Part shown: positions 16,016 to 24,633 of the stretch, piece by piece
How positions within the stretch are numbered: the first letter of the stretch is position 1
Layout: each line of letters opens with the position of its first letter
Assembly (NCBI GenBank): GCA_021772015.1
Contig: JAETNS010000005.1
Coordinates: 1 to 64,000 of the forward strand
DNA length: 64,000 bases
Source of the DNA: Prevotellaceae bacterium
GTDB lineage: Bacteria > Bacteroidota > Bacteroidia > Bacteroidales > Muribaculaceae
Direction of reading: 5' to 3'
Notes under the pieces: generated by a model
Databases searched by the model: none
Told to the model about the DNA's origin: nothing
The model's input: only the letters and a program-made list of their open reading frames with translations
Program-made: the position numbers and the translations under genes

Positions 16016-18862
16016 TTAGAGGGCGAGGTTGTCGCGGAGTTCGGTGGGGGTTTCGCCGAAAGCGATGCGGTAACATTTGGTGAAGTAGGCCGGTGAGGAG
16101 AAGCCTACTTCATAGGCGATCTCGCTGATGGAGCGCGAGGTTGTGGTCAGCAGGTGGCGCGCCTGTTTGAGGCGCAGCTGACGCATAAGTTCGACAGGTG
16201 TGTAGTTTGTCAGGGCCTTTATCTTGCGGTAGAACTGCGAGTGGCCCAGTCCCATTTTGGATGCCAGTTGCTCGATGTTGAGATTCGGATTGGAGATCTC
16301 CTCATGGAATATTTTAAGGAAGCGGGCATAGAATTCGTTGTCAGGATCGGCGTTTGGAGTCGTGGCCACGATCTTATTGCGTTGAGGAGTTGCGGTTTCT
16401 TCCGCCCCCTGTTGCGGGGCGGAAGCTATGGCAGGTGCGGCGGCAGAGGTCGCGCCTCCCTGCCATAGATCCTTGATACGCTTTCTGTTGGCCAACAGGT
16501 TGCGGCAACGGGCCTTGAGCAGCCGGCCGTTGAAGGGCTTGGATATATAGCCGTCGGCCCCGCTCTCGTAACCCTCGACCCTTTGCTCGTCGAGGGAGCA
16601 TGCTGTCAGCATCACCACCGGTATATGTGACGTTGAGATCTCCGCCTTTATCTTGCGGCAGCATTCCAGGCCGTCCATGACCGGCATCATTATGTCGCAT
16701 ACAATGATGTCAGGCACAAGTCTGGCGGCTTTGGCCAGACCCTCCCGGCCATCGGCGGCTTGATAAATGTCATATTCATCGCCAAGTATGCCGGTTACAA
16801 GATCGCGGATGTCGGCGTTGTCGTCGATTATCAACAGCCGGGGTTTCTCATCGGATGTCTCCTCCGGGCCGGTTGCCGGCATCGGTGCGGGAAGAGTATT
16901 GATGTCAGTGTCGGCCAATTCAGCGTTCGTCTCTTCCCGCGAGATAAGCTTGTCAGGCATTGAAGGATTACCGGAGAGATGGGTGACAGGTATAATGATT
17001 GTGAACACCGATCCTTTCCCTACGACGCTGTCCGCTGTGATCGTGCCTCCGTGAAGCTCGACAAACGCCTTGACCAGTGACAAGCCTATGCCGGAGCCGT
17101 GGGGTCTTACCTGGTCGACCATGAAGAAACGGTCGAATATGTTGCCGAGGTCATCGCGGGATATGCCGATTCCCGTGTCTGCCACCTTTATGGTCAGAGT
17201 CGCTCCGTCGGTCTGATAAGAGACACGGATTTCTCCGTTGTCAGGGGTGTATTTGATGGCGTTGGCGATCAGGTTGAAGAATACGCGTTCCATCTTCTCC
17301 GCATCGATTGCCAGATGGATGTCACCCGTTTCCGGCGCGTCAATGATAAGCCGTATATCGCGGCGGCGCGCCACCTCCCGGAAAGAGTCGACCCACTCGT
17401 CAGCGGCTTTCCTGAAATCCACCTCCGTAAGATTGAGCTGCAGTTTGCCGTTCTCGAACTTGCGGAAGTCAAGTATCTGGTTTATCAGGCGGCGCAGTAT
17501 CTTGGTGTTCTTGTCAGCAAGCCTGAGAAGGCTTTTCTGGCGGGAATCGAGATTGGGAGCGTTTATGAGCTGTGCGACCGGCTCGGCGATAAGCGTCAAT
17601 GGGGTGCGGAGGTCATGCGAGACATTCGTGTAGAAGGCCAATTTCGATTGTATGGCTTCCTGGAGCTGGCTGTTCAGTTCTTTCTGGTTTTCGGCGAGGC
17701 GTTTCTGCTCGCGGCTTTGCTGTTCCAGCAGGCGGTTCTGCGCCATCAATACCTGTTGATGGCGTTTGCGCTGCCAGTAGGCCCGCAGGACAAGGAAGAG
17801 TGAGAAGAAGACCAGCACGAGGATCGCGATCGACGCGTAAAACAGAGAAGTCTGGGCCGAGTGCTTCGACCAGTAGTCATCTATCCTGGTTTTCAGCTCC
17901 TTCATCTTGGCTGTCTCCTGAAGCAGGGACTGGTCCTGGAGCAGGAGGATATCGGCGTTTGACAGGTCTACGGCCGATGACACAGGCAGTATCGTCTCTT
18001 TTTCATATGGCTCTCCTTTGAGGATGGCAAGGGCGGTCTTGACCAGACGGTGGCCCTCGGTAGGATAGAGGAAAGTAGCGTCTATCACGCTGTCAGCTAC
18101 GGCCTTGATCCCGATTTCAGGAGCCGCGTCGATACCGATTATCCTGATCCGGTCGCGGATCCCCATTTTGCTGGCGACATTGGAGGCTCCAATGGCCATG
18201 CGGTCATTGTGGGCATATATGAGATCCACGTCGGGATATAGGTTAAGCAATGAGTCGGTTACCCGCTCCGCGTCAGACTGGTTCCAGTCACCGTAGCCGG
18301 TGGCGATGATCTCTCCCCCCAGGCGCGTGAATTCATCGTTGAAGCCGTTGTGGCGGTCAAGAGCCGGCGTTGACCCTTTCAGCCCGTAAAGTTCGATGGC
18401 AGAGGGATGGGGCTTTGAGGAGGACAGAAGATGGTAGGCGTAACGGGCTGCCGCTTCCCCTATCCCTTCATTGTCTGTGGCGATCCGCGCGGTGTATTCG
18501 TCGCCTGTGACATCACGGTCGAATATAACCACCGGGATACCTTTCCGAAACACTTCGGTTATGACAGGCGTTATGGCTTTCTCCTCGTTCGGGGCGGCCA
18601 GTATGATGTCGAAGCCGTTGTCGGCGAAGTATCTTATGTCGGCTATCTGCTTGTCATTATTGTCGTCGGCAGAGCGGATCTCCACGTATGCGTCTTCATG
18701 GAGCATTATCTCACGCATGACCTCGTCGTTCATCTTCGATCTCCAGTCGTCAGAGGAGCATTGTGATATTCCGATACGGTATGTCTTCTGCCGGCGGCAA
18801 CCGGCCGGCAAAACAAACAGCAATAGGGAGATAATCGTGATAATCAGGTTTGATTTGTTCAT
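16016..18862 (-). CDS. Hybrid two-component system sensor-regulator with LacI-like periplasmic domain
   Basis: I place the start at 18862 (948 residues), where a signal/anchor sequence begins (MNKSNLIITIISLLLFVLPAGC). Order: periplasmic sugar-binding LacI/RbsB-type domain (about 33-310), transmembrane helix (about 355-375), coiled linker, HisKA (SHDLRTP, His416), HATPase (NLIANAIKYTPDN, GSGIGLSLVK), receiver (VCDIMMPVMDG, Asp723) and C-terminal AraC HTH (about 840-948). HTCS with this periplasmic fold include B. thetaiotaomicron BT1754, which binds fructose directly. It sits between two divergent fructan operons and most likely activates both when fructose reaches the periplasm. All phosphotransfer residues are present. 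Confidence 0.93.
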   Translation of the reverse strand: MNKSNLIITIISLLLFVLPAGCRRQKTYRIGISQCSSDDWRSKMNDEVMREIMLHEDAYVEIRSADDNNDKQIADIRYFADNGFDIILAAPNEEKAITPVITEVFRKGIPVVIFDRDVTGDEYTARIATDNEGIGEAAARYAYHLLSSSKPHPSAIELYGLKGSTPALDRHNGFNDEFTRLGGEIIATGYGDWNQSDAERVTDSLLNLYPDVDLIYAHNDRMAIGASNVASKMGIRDRIRIIGIDAAPEIGIKAVADSVIDATFLYPTEGHRLVKTALAILKGEPYEKETILPVSSAVDLSNADILLLQDQSLLQETAKMKELKTRIDDYWSKHSAQTSLFYASIAILVLVFFSLFLVLRAYWQRKRHQQVLMAQNRLLEQQSREQKRLAENQKELNSQLQEAIQSKLAFYTNVSHDLRTPLTLIAEPVAQLINAPNLDSRQKSLLRLADKNTKILRRLINQILDFRKFENGKLQLNLTEVDFRKAADEWVDSFREVARRRDIRLIIDAPETGDIHLAIDAEKMERVFFNLIANAIKYTPDNGEIRVSYQTDGATLTIKVADTGIGISRDDLGNIFDRFFMVDQVRPHGSGIGLSLVKAFVELHGGTITADSVVGKGSVFTIIIPVTHLSGNPSMPDKLISREETNAELADTDINTLPAPMPATGPEETSDEKPRLLIIDDNADIRDLVTGILGDEYDIYQAADGREGLAKAARLVPDIIVCDIMMPVMDGLECCRKIKAEISTSHIPVVMLTACSLDEQRVEGYESGADGYISKPFNGRLLKARCRNLLANRKRIKDLWQGGATSAAAPAIASAPQQGAEETATPQRNKIVATTPNADPDNEFYARFLKIFHEEISNPNLNIEQLASKMGLGHSQFYRKIKALTNYTPVELMRQLRLKQARHLLTTTSRSISEIAYEVGFSSPAYFTKCYRIAFGETPTELRDNLAL

Positions 18863-18957
18863 CGTCAGGTAATTCCATGGAGGCCTCCGTGATGGCCGTC
18901 TTGGGAGTTTGTAAGGTAAGATCCACCACAAAGTTAGCCAAACTTCCATTAAAAAGG

Positions 18958-18988
18958 ACGCATTGTGTTGTAAATTTTCGGCATTGCA
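18958..18988 (+). promoter_or_regulatory. Candidate HTCS operator upstream of the GH32-permease-kinase operon
   Basis: The core TTTTCGGCATTGC (18975-18987) matches 12 of 13 positions of the susC-side motif TTTTCGGCTTTGC. It ends 56 bp before the -7 box at 19044, exactly as on the susC side. A second GCATTG lies 21 bp upstream (18960-18965 versus 18981-18986), reproducing the two-turn spacing. Confidence 0.5.
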
Positions 18989-19043
18989 GAATAATTCGCA
19001 TCATTTGCAGGTTTTTTCATACCGCCTCTTTCATATTATATAT

Positions 19044-19051
19044 TAGTTTTG
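19044..19051 (+). promoter_or_regulatory. -7 box of the GH32-MFS-fructokinase operon
   Basis: ATTAGTTTTGC contains TAGTTTTG, matching TAnnTTTG, 37 nt before the start codon at 19089. There is no clear TTTG at -33. Sequence and surroundings mirror the susC promoter, consistent with control by the same activator. Confidence 0.55.
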
Positions 19052-19088
19052 CATTGTCAAACTTTAAAGACCGGAAAATCCAATATCG

Positions 19089-20936
19089 ATGAAAAGAAAT
19101 ATATTGAAAGGCATTGCCTTTGCGGCAGCGGTTGCGGCTGTGTTTCCAACGGCCACAGCGCAGACTTCCCCGTCGGGGGTGAAAGTCGAGCATCTGGGGG
19201 TCAACAACACACTTGTCCGCCTCGAAGGTGACGCGCGTTACCTGCTGATGCCCGTCCAGGAGTCAAACGATGACGCGAAGATAAATGTGCTTGTCGACGG
19301 CAAGCTCGACAAGACCATATATGTAAAACTCGCCAAGTCGAAAGTCGATTACCAAGTACCTCTTGACCTGGAGAAATACAAGGGCCACAAGGTGGTCCTG
19401 AATGTGGTCACATCACAGGACCGGTCATCTGTCAGAGAGGCAAGCAATGACGCGTGCTGGAACAATTTCTCCCTCTCCGACACGTTCGACACCGCCAACC
19501 GCGAGAAATACCGCCCGGTATTCCACCACACCCCACTTTACGGGTGGATGAACGATCCCAACGGCATGTTCTACAAGGATGGTGTCTGGCATCTCTATTA
19601 CCAGACCAATCCCTACGGGTCGAAATGGCAGAACATGACCTGGGGGCATTCATCCTCGAAGGATCTTGTCAACTGGGAGCATCATCCGCTGGCGATCGAG
19701 CCTGACGGACTGGGTACGATTTTCTCCGGCAGCTCCGTGCTTGATACCCGCAACACAGCCGGTTTCGGACCCGACGCGGTTGTCAGCCTCTATACCTCCG
19801 CCGCCGAGAGCCAGATCCAGAGCATGGCCCACAGCAAGGACGGGGGGATGACTTTCGAGAAATATCCCGGCAATCCGGTCATCACTCTCGGCAGCGAGGC
19901 CCGCGACCCCAACATGTTCTGGCATGAAGCTACCGGCCAATGGGTGCTGTTGCTGGCCCATGCCCTCGAGCATGAGATGCTGGTCTACACCTCCCCCGAT
20001 CTGAAAGACTGGACCTTGCGCAGCTCGTTCGGCAAGGGGCTGGGCGCTCAGGACGGTGTCTGGGAGTGTCCCGACTTGTTCGAGCTGGCTGTTGACGGTT
20101 CAGACAAGAAAAAATGGGTGCTTCTGTGCAACCTGAATCCAGGCGGTCCGTTCGGCGGAAGCGCCACCCAGTATTTCGTGGGGGATTTCGACGGCAAGAC
20201 TTTCACCCCCGATCTCGACGCGGAAGGGAAAGTGCCCACAAAATGGATGGATTTCGGCAAAGACCATTATGCCACCGTCTCTTTCAGTGACGCTCCGCAG
20301 GGAAGACGCACCGTCCTGGGGTGGATGAGCAACTGGCAATATGCAGCGGAGGTGCCGACCCAGCAATACCGCAGCGCCAACACGTTGCCCCGTGACCTTG
20401 GCCTCTTCACCGCTCCTGACGGACAGATCTATCTCGCCTCCGCGCCTTCCCCCGAAGTAGACTCAATGCGCGGGCAGTTGATGAAAAAGTCAGGCAAGGC
20501 CTCCCTGTCGTCGAAACCCCGCAATTTCCAGCTTCCCGCCGCCAATGACGGCATATGCGAGATCTCGTTTGACCTCGCCGCCAGAAACGGCTCCACGGTC
20601 ACGATGACTCTTGCCAACACGAAAGGTGAGAAAGTCGTGATGACTTATGACTCCAAAGCCAACATACTTTCTTTTGACCGCACGGAAAGCGGACTTGTCG
20701 ATTTCAGCCAGGATTTCCCGGCTGTGACTGTCGCCCCCGTGCTTGACCCCAAGGAGAAACTTTCTGTCAGGATGTTTGTCGACCGCTCCTCGATCGAGGT
20801 GTTCGGCAATGGCGGAGAGCTTGTGATGACCAACCTCGTGTTCCCCAACGAGCCGTACTCGACATTGAGCGTCTCATCCAACGGAAAGGCCGACATCACA
20901 GATCTCAGAATATGGTCTCTGGCCCCGGCCAAATGA
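19089..20936 (+). CDS. GH32 fructanase (levanase/inulinase/beta-fructosidase type), canonical active site
   Basis: This 615-residue protein has a signal peptide ending near ATAQ. A small beta-rich N-terminal region (about 28-130) is followed by the GH32 propeller (about 145-450) and C-terminal sandwich (about 470-612). The three catalytic motifs are intact: WMNDPNG (Asp156 nucleophile), RDPN (Asp273) and WECPD (Glu326). It hydrolyses beta-fructosidic bonds of levan, inulin or sucrose-type oligosaccharides. With a plain signal peptide, no lipobox and no sorting tail it is probably periplasmic, releasing fructose for the HTCS sensor and the downstream permease. First gene of a three-gene operon (38 and 34 nt gaps). 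Linkage preference and endo/exo mode are not readable here. Confidence 0.94.
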   Translation: MKRNILKGIAFAAAVAAVFPTATAQTSPSGVKVEHLGVNNTLVRLEGDARYLLMPVQESNDDAKINVLVDGKLDKTIYVKLAKSKVDYQVPLDLEKYKGHKVVLNVVTSQDRSSVREASNDACWNNFSLSDTFDTANREKYRPVFHHTPLYGWMNDPNGMFYKDGVWHLYYQTNPYGSKWQNMTWGHSSSKDLVNWEHHPLAIEPDGLGTIFSGSSVLDTRNTAGFGPDAVVSLYTSAAESQIQSMAHSKDGGMTFEKYPGNPVITLGSEARDPNMFWHEATGQWVLLLAHALEHEMLVYTSPDLKDWTLRSSFGKGLGAQDGVWECPDLFELAVDGSDKKKWVLLCNLNPGGPFGGSATQYFVGDFDGKTFTPDLDAEGKVPTKWMDFGKDHYATVSFSDAPQGRRTVLGWMSNWQYAAEVPTQQYRSANTLPRDLGLFTAPDGQIYLASAPSPEVDSMRGQLMKKSGKASLSSKPRNFQLPAANDGICEISFDLAARNGSTVTMTLANTKGEKVVMTYDSKANILSFDRTESGLVDFSQDFPAVTVAPVLDPKEKLSVRMFVDRSSIEVFGNGGELVMTNLVFPNEPYSTLSVSSNGKADITDLRIWSLAPAK

Positions 20937-20974
20937 AAAACTAAACCTCGAATCAAAAGCCATTTCAAAAAGAC

Positions 20975-22162
20975 ATGGAATCCTTACAAGCCATGACCGC
21001 AACACGCAAAACCTCTCTGATGCAGTTCATCCCCGTGATGCTCTGTTTCTTCGCCATGGGCTTCGTCGACCTGGTCGGCACCGCCTCGAATTATGTGCAG
21101 AAAGATCTCGGCCTGACCGACTCGCAGGCCAACCTCTTCCCCTCCCTGGTGTTCTTCTGGTTCCTGATATTCTCCGTCCCGACCGGGATGCTGATGAACC
21201 GCATAGGCCGCAAGAAGACCGTCCTGATCTCCTTGGCCGTCACCGCTTTGTCCTTGGTTATACCGTTGACCGGCGAGGGGTATTTCACGATGCTCGCCGC
21301 CTTCTCCCTGCTTGGGATCGGCAACGCCATCATGCAGACTTCACTCAATCCCCTGGTGACAAACCTGATCGGGAATGAAAAACTCGCCTCGACCCTGACA
21401 TTCGGCCAGTTCGTCAAGGCCATAGCCTCTTTCCTTGCCCCGATTCTGGCGGCATGGGGAGCGACCACCTACCTGCCGACATTCGGCCTGGGATGGAGGG
21501 CATTGTTCGTGATTTTCGCCATCGTCAGCTTCCTCTCGATATCGGCTCTCGCGGCTACTCCCATCGAGGAGGAGCGTCCCGACAAGGCTTCCGGAGTGAA
21601 GGAATGTCTCAGACTTCTGGGCCGTCCTTTCATCCTGCTCTGTTTCCTCGGAATCATGTGTCATGTCGGGATCGATGTCGGCACCAACACCACCGCTCCC
21701 AAGATCATCATGGAGCGTCTCGGCCTCGCTCTTGAGGAGGCCAGCTTCGCCACAGGCCTTTACTTCATTTTCCGTACCGCCGGTTGCTTCCTCGGAGCGT
21801 TCCTGTTGCGGGTGATGTCTCCCAGACTGTTCTTCGGAATCAGTGTCGCCATGATGCTTGTCGCGATGGTGATACTTCTGACCGGCCAGTCGCTCGGACT
21901 TATCTATGTCGGCATTGCTTTGGTCGGCTTCGGCAACTCCAATATTTTCTCGGTCGTTTTCGCCCAGGCCCTCAATGCGTCCCCCACGGAGAAGAACGAA
22001 GTCTCCGGCCTTATGATCATGGGGCTTTTCGGCGGGACGGTATTCCCCTTGGCAATGGGCTATGCCGCCGACGCTGTCGGCCAGGCCGGAGCGGTAGCCG
22101 TGATGGGCCTGGGAGTCATATACCTGCTTTACTACACCTTGAAGATCAAGACTGCTAAATAA
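20975..22162 (+). CDS. MFS sugar permease, probably fructose/H+ symporter (FucP-like)
   Basis: This 395-residue major facilitator has about 12 hydrophobic helices. The loop MNRIGRKKT after helix 2 and the opening FFAMGFVDLVGTASNYVQKD resemble the fucose/glucose-galactose permease branch. It lies between the periplasmic GH32 and the fructokinase. This order parallels Bacteroides fructan loci, where a FucP-type permease brings fructose across the inner membrane. Start at 20975; an in-frame ATG at 20993 is equally possible. Confidence 0.88.
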   Translation: MESLQAMTATRKTSLMQFIPVMLCFFAMGFVDLVGTASNYVQKDLGLTDSQANLFPSLVFFWFLIFSVPTGMLMNRIGRKKTVLISLAVTALSLVIPLTGEGYFTMLAAFSLLGIGNAIMQTSLNPLVTNLIGNEKLASTLTFGQFVKAIASFLAPILAAWGATTYLPTFGLGWRALFVIFAIVSFLSISALAATPIEEERPDKASGVKECLRLLGRPFILLCFLGIMCHVGIDVGTNTTAPKIIMERLGLALEEASFATGLYFIFRTAGCFLGAFLLRVMSPRLFFGISVAMMLVAMVILLTGQSLGLIYVGIALVGFGNSNIFSVVFAQALNASPTEKNEVSGLMIMGLFGGTVFPLAMGYAADAVGQAGAVAVMGLGVIYLLYYTLKIKTAK

Positions 22163-22196
22163 TCACTTTGACAACAACTTAACCCTAATAATAAAC

Positions 22197-23075
22197 ATGA
22201 AAGACATAGTTGTCGGAATGGGGGAGGCCCTATGGGATGTCCTTCCTGAAGGAAAGAAAATCGGTGGCGCGCCCGCCAACTTCGCTTACCACGTCTCACA
22301 GTTCGGACTGCCAAGCTGTGTGGTCAGTGCCGTCGGCAAGGATCCCCTCGGCAAGGAGATACTTGATAATTTCACTTCCAAGGGATTGAACCATCTTATA
22401 GAGGAGGTGCCGTATCCCACCGGGACGGTGCAGGTCGAGATCGACCCCGCCGGTGTCCCCCAGTATGAGATAAAGGAGAACGTTGCCTGGGACAATATCC
22501 CCTACACCGCCCGTCTCGAACAACTCGCCGAACGCACCAAGGCTGTATGTTTCGGCTCCCTCGCCCAGCGTAATGTGGTCTCGCGCAACACTATCAACCG
22601 TTTCCTTGACGCTATGCCGCAGAATGACGACAATCTCGTTGTCTTTGATGTGAACCTGCGGCAGGGATTCTACACGAAGGAGATTCTCTGCAACTCGATG
22701 AAACAGTGTAATGTCCTTAAGATCAACGATGAGGAACTTGTGACTGTAAGCCGCATGTTCGGCTATCCCGGCATAGACCTCCAGGACAAATGCTGGATAT
22801 TGCTTGGCAAGTACAACCTGAAGATGCTGATCCTGACATGCGGAATCAACGGCAGCTATGTTTTCACCCCCGGCACAGTCTCTTTCCAGCCCACTCCCAA
22901 AGTGGAGGTGGCCGACACGGTTGGCGCGGGCGACTCTTTCACCGCCGCGTTCATAGCCAGCATCTTGCGCGGGCTTCCCGTGGAGGAGGCTCACCGCAAG
23001 GCGGTGGCCACTTCGGCGTTTGTCTGTACCCACAAGGGGGCGATGCCTATCCTCCCGCCGGAACTTACCGCCTGA
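22197..23075 (+). CDS. Fructokinase, PfkB/ribokinase family
   Basis: This 292-residue protein has the PfkB N-terminal glycine signature region (KKIGGAPANFAYHVSQFG) and the C-terminal signature DTVGAGDSFTAAF with catalytic Asp246. It phosphorylates fructose with ATP in the cytoplasm, committing the imported sugar to glycolysis. It is the last gene of the plus-strand operon and is followed by a hairpin at 23109-23141. Sugar specificity is inferred from the operon; other PfkB kinases share the fold. Confidence 0.92.
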   Translation: MKDIVVGMGEALWDVLPEGKKIGGAPANFAYHVSQFGLPSCVVSAVGKDPLGKEILDNFTSKGLNHLIEEVPYPTGTVQVEIDPAGVPQYEIKENVAWDNIPYTARLEQLAERTKAVCFGSLAQRNVVSRNTINRFLDAMPQNDDNLVVFDVNLRQGFYTKEILCNSMKQCNVLKINDEELVTVSRMFGYPGIDLQDKCWILLGKYNLKMLILTCGINGSYVFTPGTVSFQPTPKVEVADTVGAGDSFTAAFIASILRGLPVEEAHRKAVATSAFVCTHKGAMPILPPELTA

Positions 23076-23108
23076 TTTCTCCTGACATAAATACATGATT
23101 GTTTTATG

Positions 23109-23141
23109 GCTCCACGGGTTGACAAAACCAGCCCGTGGAGT
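23109..23141 (+). terminator. Hairpin after fructokinase
   Basis: GCTCCACGGG (23109-23118) pairs with CCCGTGGAGT (23132-23141), a 10-bp stem with one G/T pair. It is the likely 3' end of the GH32-MFS-kinase operon. A second small hairpin (23158-23164 with 23178-23184) follows. Neither has a strong T tract. Confidence 0.55.
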
Positions 23142-23214
23142 CGTGTGTTATAATTATATCCCGGATTTCTTTGATAGCCGGGATGAACGTTACACATCAT
23201 AAAACATCCCTGTC

Positions 23215-23622
23215 ATGGCTTATAACATTGAAGAAATCGAAGGCATAGGGCAGTCTTATGCCGACAAACTCCGTCAGGAGGGGATCAAGACAACGGAAGA
23301 TCTTCTTGAAAAAGGTGCCACTTCCAAGGGACGCGAGAAGATCGCCGATGCTACCGGGATTTCCCTGAAACTCATCCTTAAGTGGGTCAACCATGCCGAC
23401 CTCTTCAGGATAAAAGGGGTGGCCGGACAATTCGCCGAACTTCTTGAGGCTTCCGGGGTTGACACCGTTAAGGAGCTGCGCCACCGAGTTGCGGCCAACC
23501 TTTATCCGCGACTGGTGGAGGTCAACGATGAGCGCAACCTATGTAACCGCGTACCGTCACTTGCCGAAGTGGAGCGAATGGTGGCCCAGGCCAAGGAGCT
23601 GCCGCCGGTGGTTACCTATTGA
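23215..23622 (+). CDS. DUF4332-type helix-hairpin-helix protein
   Basis: This 135-residue cytoplasmic protein has two helix-hairpin-helix-like segments (IEGIGQSYADKLRQEGIKT about 8-26; LFRIKGVAGQFAELLEASGV about 62-81). This is the pattern of DUF4332, related to the HhH DNA-binding fold of RNA polymerase alpha C-terminal and RecA/RuvA-type domains. It stands alone between the fructan and polysaccharide loci. Role unknown; nucleic-acid contact is an inference from the fold. Confidence 0.75.
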   Translation: MAYNIEEIEGIGQSYADKLRQEGIKTTEDLLEKGATSKGREKIADATGISLKLILKWVNHADLFRIKGVAGQFAELLEASGVDTVKELRHRVAANLYPRLVEVNDERNLCNRVPSLAEVERMVAQAKELPPVVTY

Positions 23623-23628
23623 TCATTA

Positions 23629-23690
23629 TCGTCATACACAAATGCGGCATGCCGGGGAATTTCCGGGCATGCCGCATTTGTGTATGACGA
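23629..23690. repeat. Perfect 25-bp inverted repeat (terminator-like, no T tract)
   Basis: Arms 23629-23653 and 23666-23690 are perfectly complementary (TCGTCATACACAAATGCGGC...) around a 12-nt loop. It starts 7 nt after the DUF4332 stop codon. Neither side is followed by a run of T, so it is either a Bacteroidetes-style terminator/RNA-stabilising hairpin or a mobile remnant. Confidence 0.75.
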
Positions 23691-23770
23691 CCAAAAATAG
23701 GTGAGCCATATAATAATAAGGTTGAAACTGCGTTAAACATATTGAACCAATGTTGAACTGATTCCTGAAA

Positions 23771-24583
23771 ATGAATTTCCGCATACAATTTCTTGCAATA
23801 GTGTCTGTCGCGATGTCGATTCTGTTTGGCTCATGCAGCTCCTCCAAAAGCACTCTGCCCTATTTCAGAGACATCACTTCCGAGACAGAGGTAGTACCCC
23901 TTCCCCCTGCAGAACCTGTTAAGATAGCTCCCGACGACGAATTGTTCATTTCCGTGACTTCCGCCGAGTCGTCCGCCACAGCCCATTTCAACCTCCCGTC
24001 GACCAACCCCGCCACCCAGCGCGACCTGCAGATCTATCAGTCGCCGCGCCAGCTGACATACATCGTCAACTCAAAGGGTGACATCGATTTCCCGCAATTG
24101 GGGACTCTTCATGTCGCCGGCATGACCACCGAGCAGCTTCGTGACGATCTGGTAGCCCGTATCTCCAAGTGGGCCGAGGATCCGACTGTCACTGTGAGGC
24201 TGATGAATTACCGGGTGAATGTGCTTGGGGAGGTTACCCGTCCGGGGCCGCATCTTGTGACCAACAACCGTTACACGATCCTTGACGCCATAGCTGATGC
24301 GGGAGACCTGACTCCTTACGGCGAACGAGAGAATGTGTTGCTTATCCGGGAGGAGAACGGCACCCAGAAGCGTGTCCTTCTCGATCTGACATCCTCTGAA
24401 CTCCTCACATCGGAATATTACTATCTCCAGCCCAACGATTACATATATGTCAAGCCCAACAAGGTCCGCGAAGGGAATTCAAAATATGACTCCAACAAGA
24501 GCTACAAGCTCTCGATGGTGTCGACGGTCGTGAGTGCCTCTTCCGTGATAGCCTCGCTGATCATAGCCTTGACAGTCAAGTGA
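23771..24583 (+). CDS. Polysaccharide export lipoprotein (Wza-like, SLBB)
   Basis: This 270-residue protein has a lipobox (ILFGSCSS), a polysaccharide-export domain (about 50-140; IAPDDELFISV, YIVNSKGDIDFPQLGTL) and an SLBB segment (about 145-215; VNVLGEVTRPGPH). A C-terminal hydrophobic stretch (about 245-268) is present. It forms the outer-membrane exit for surface polysaccharide. It is shorter than E. coli Wza, as usual in Bacteroidetes. The wzc-like gene follows after 50 nt. Confidence 0.92.
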   Translation: MNFRIQFLAIVSVAMSILFGSCSSSKSTLPYFRDITSETEVVPLPPAEPVKIAPDDELFISVTSAESSATAHFNLPSTNPATQRDLQIYQSPRQLTYIVNSKGDIDFPQLGTLHVAGMTTEQLRDDLVARISKWAEDPTVTVRLMNYRVNVLGEVTRPGPHLVTNNRYTILDAIADAGDLTPYGERENVLLIREENGTQKRVLLDLTSSELLTSEYYYLQPNDYIYVKPNKVREGNSKYDSNKSYKLSMVSTVVSASSVIASLIIALTVK

Positions 24584-24633
24584 TATCGCTTCTCCTCCAC
24601 ACAATGTCCGCCCGCTAACCATATCCTCACTAA

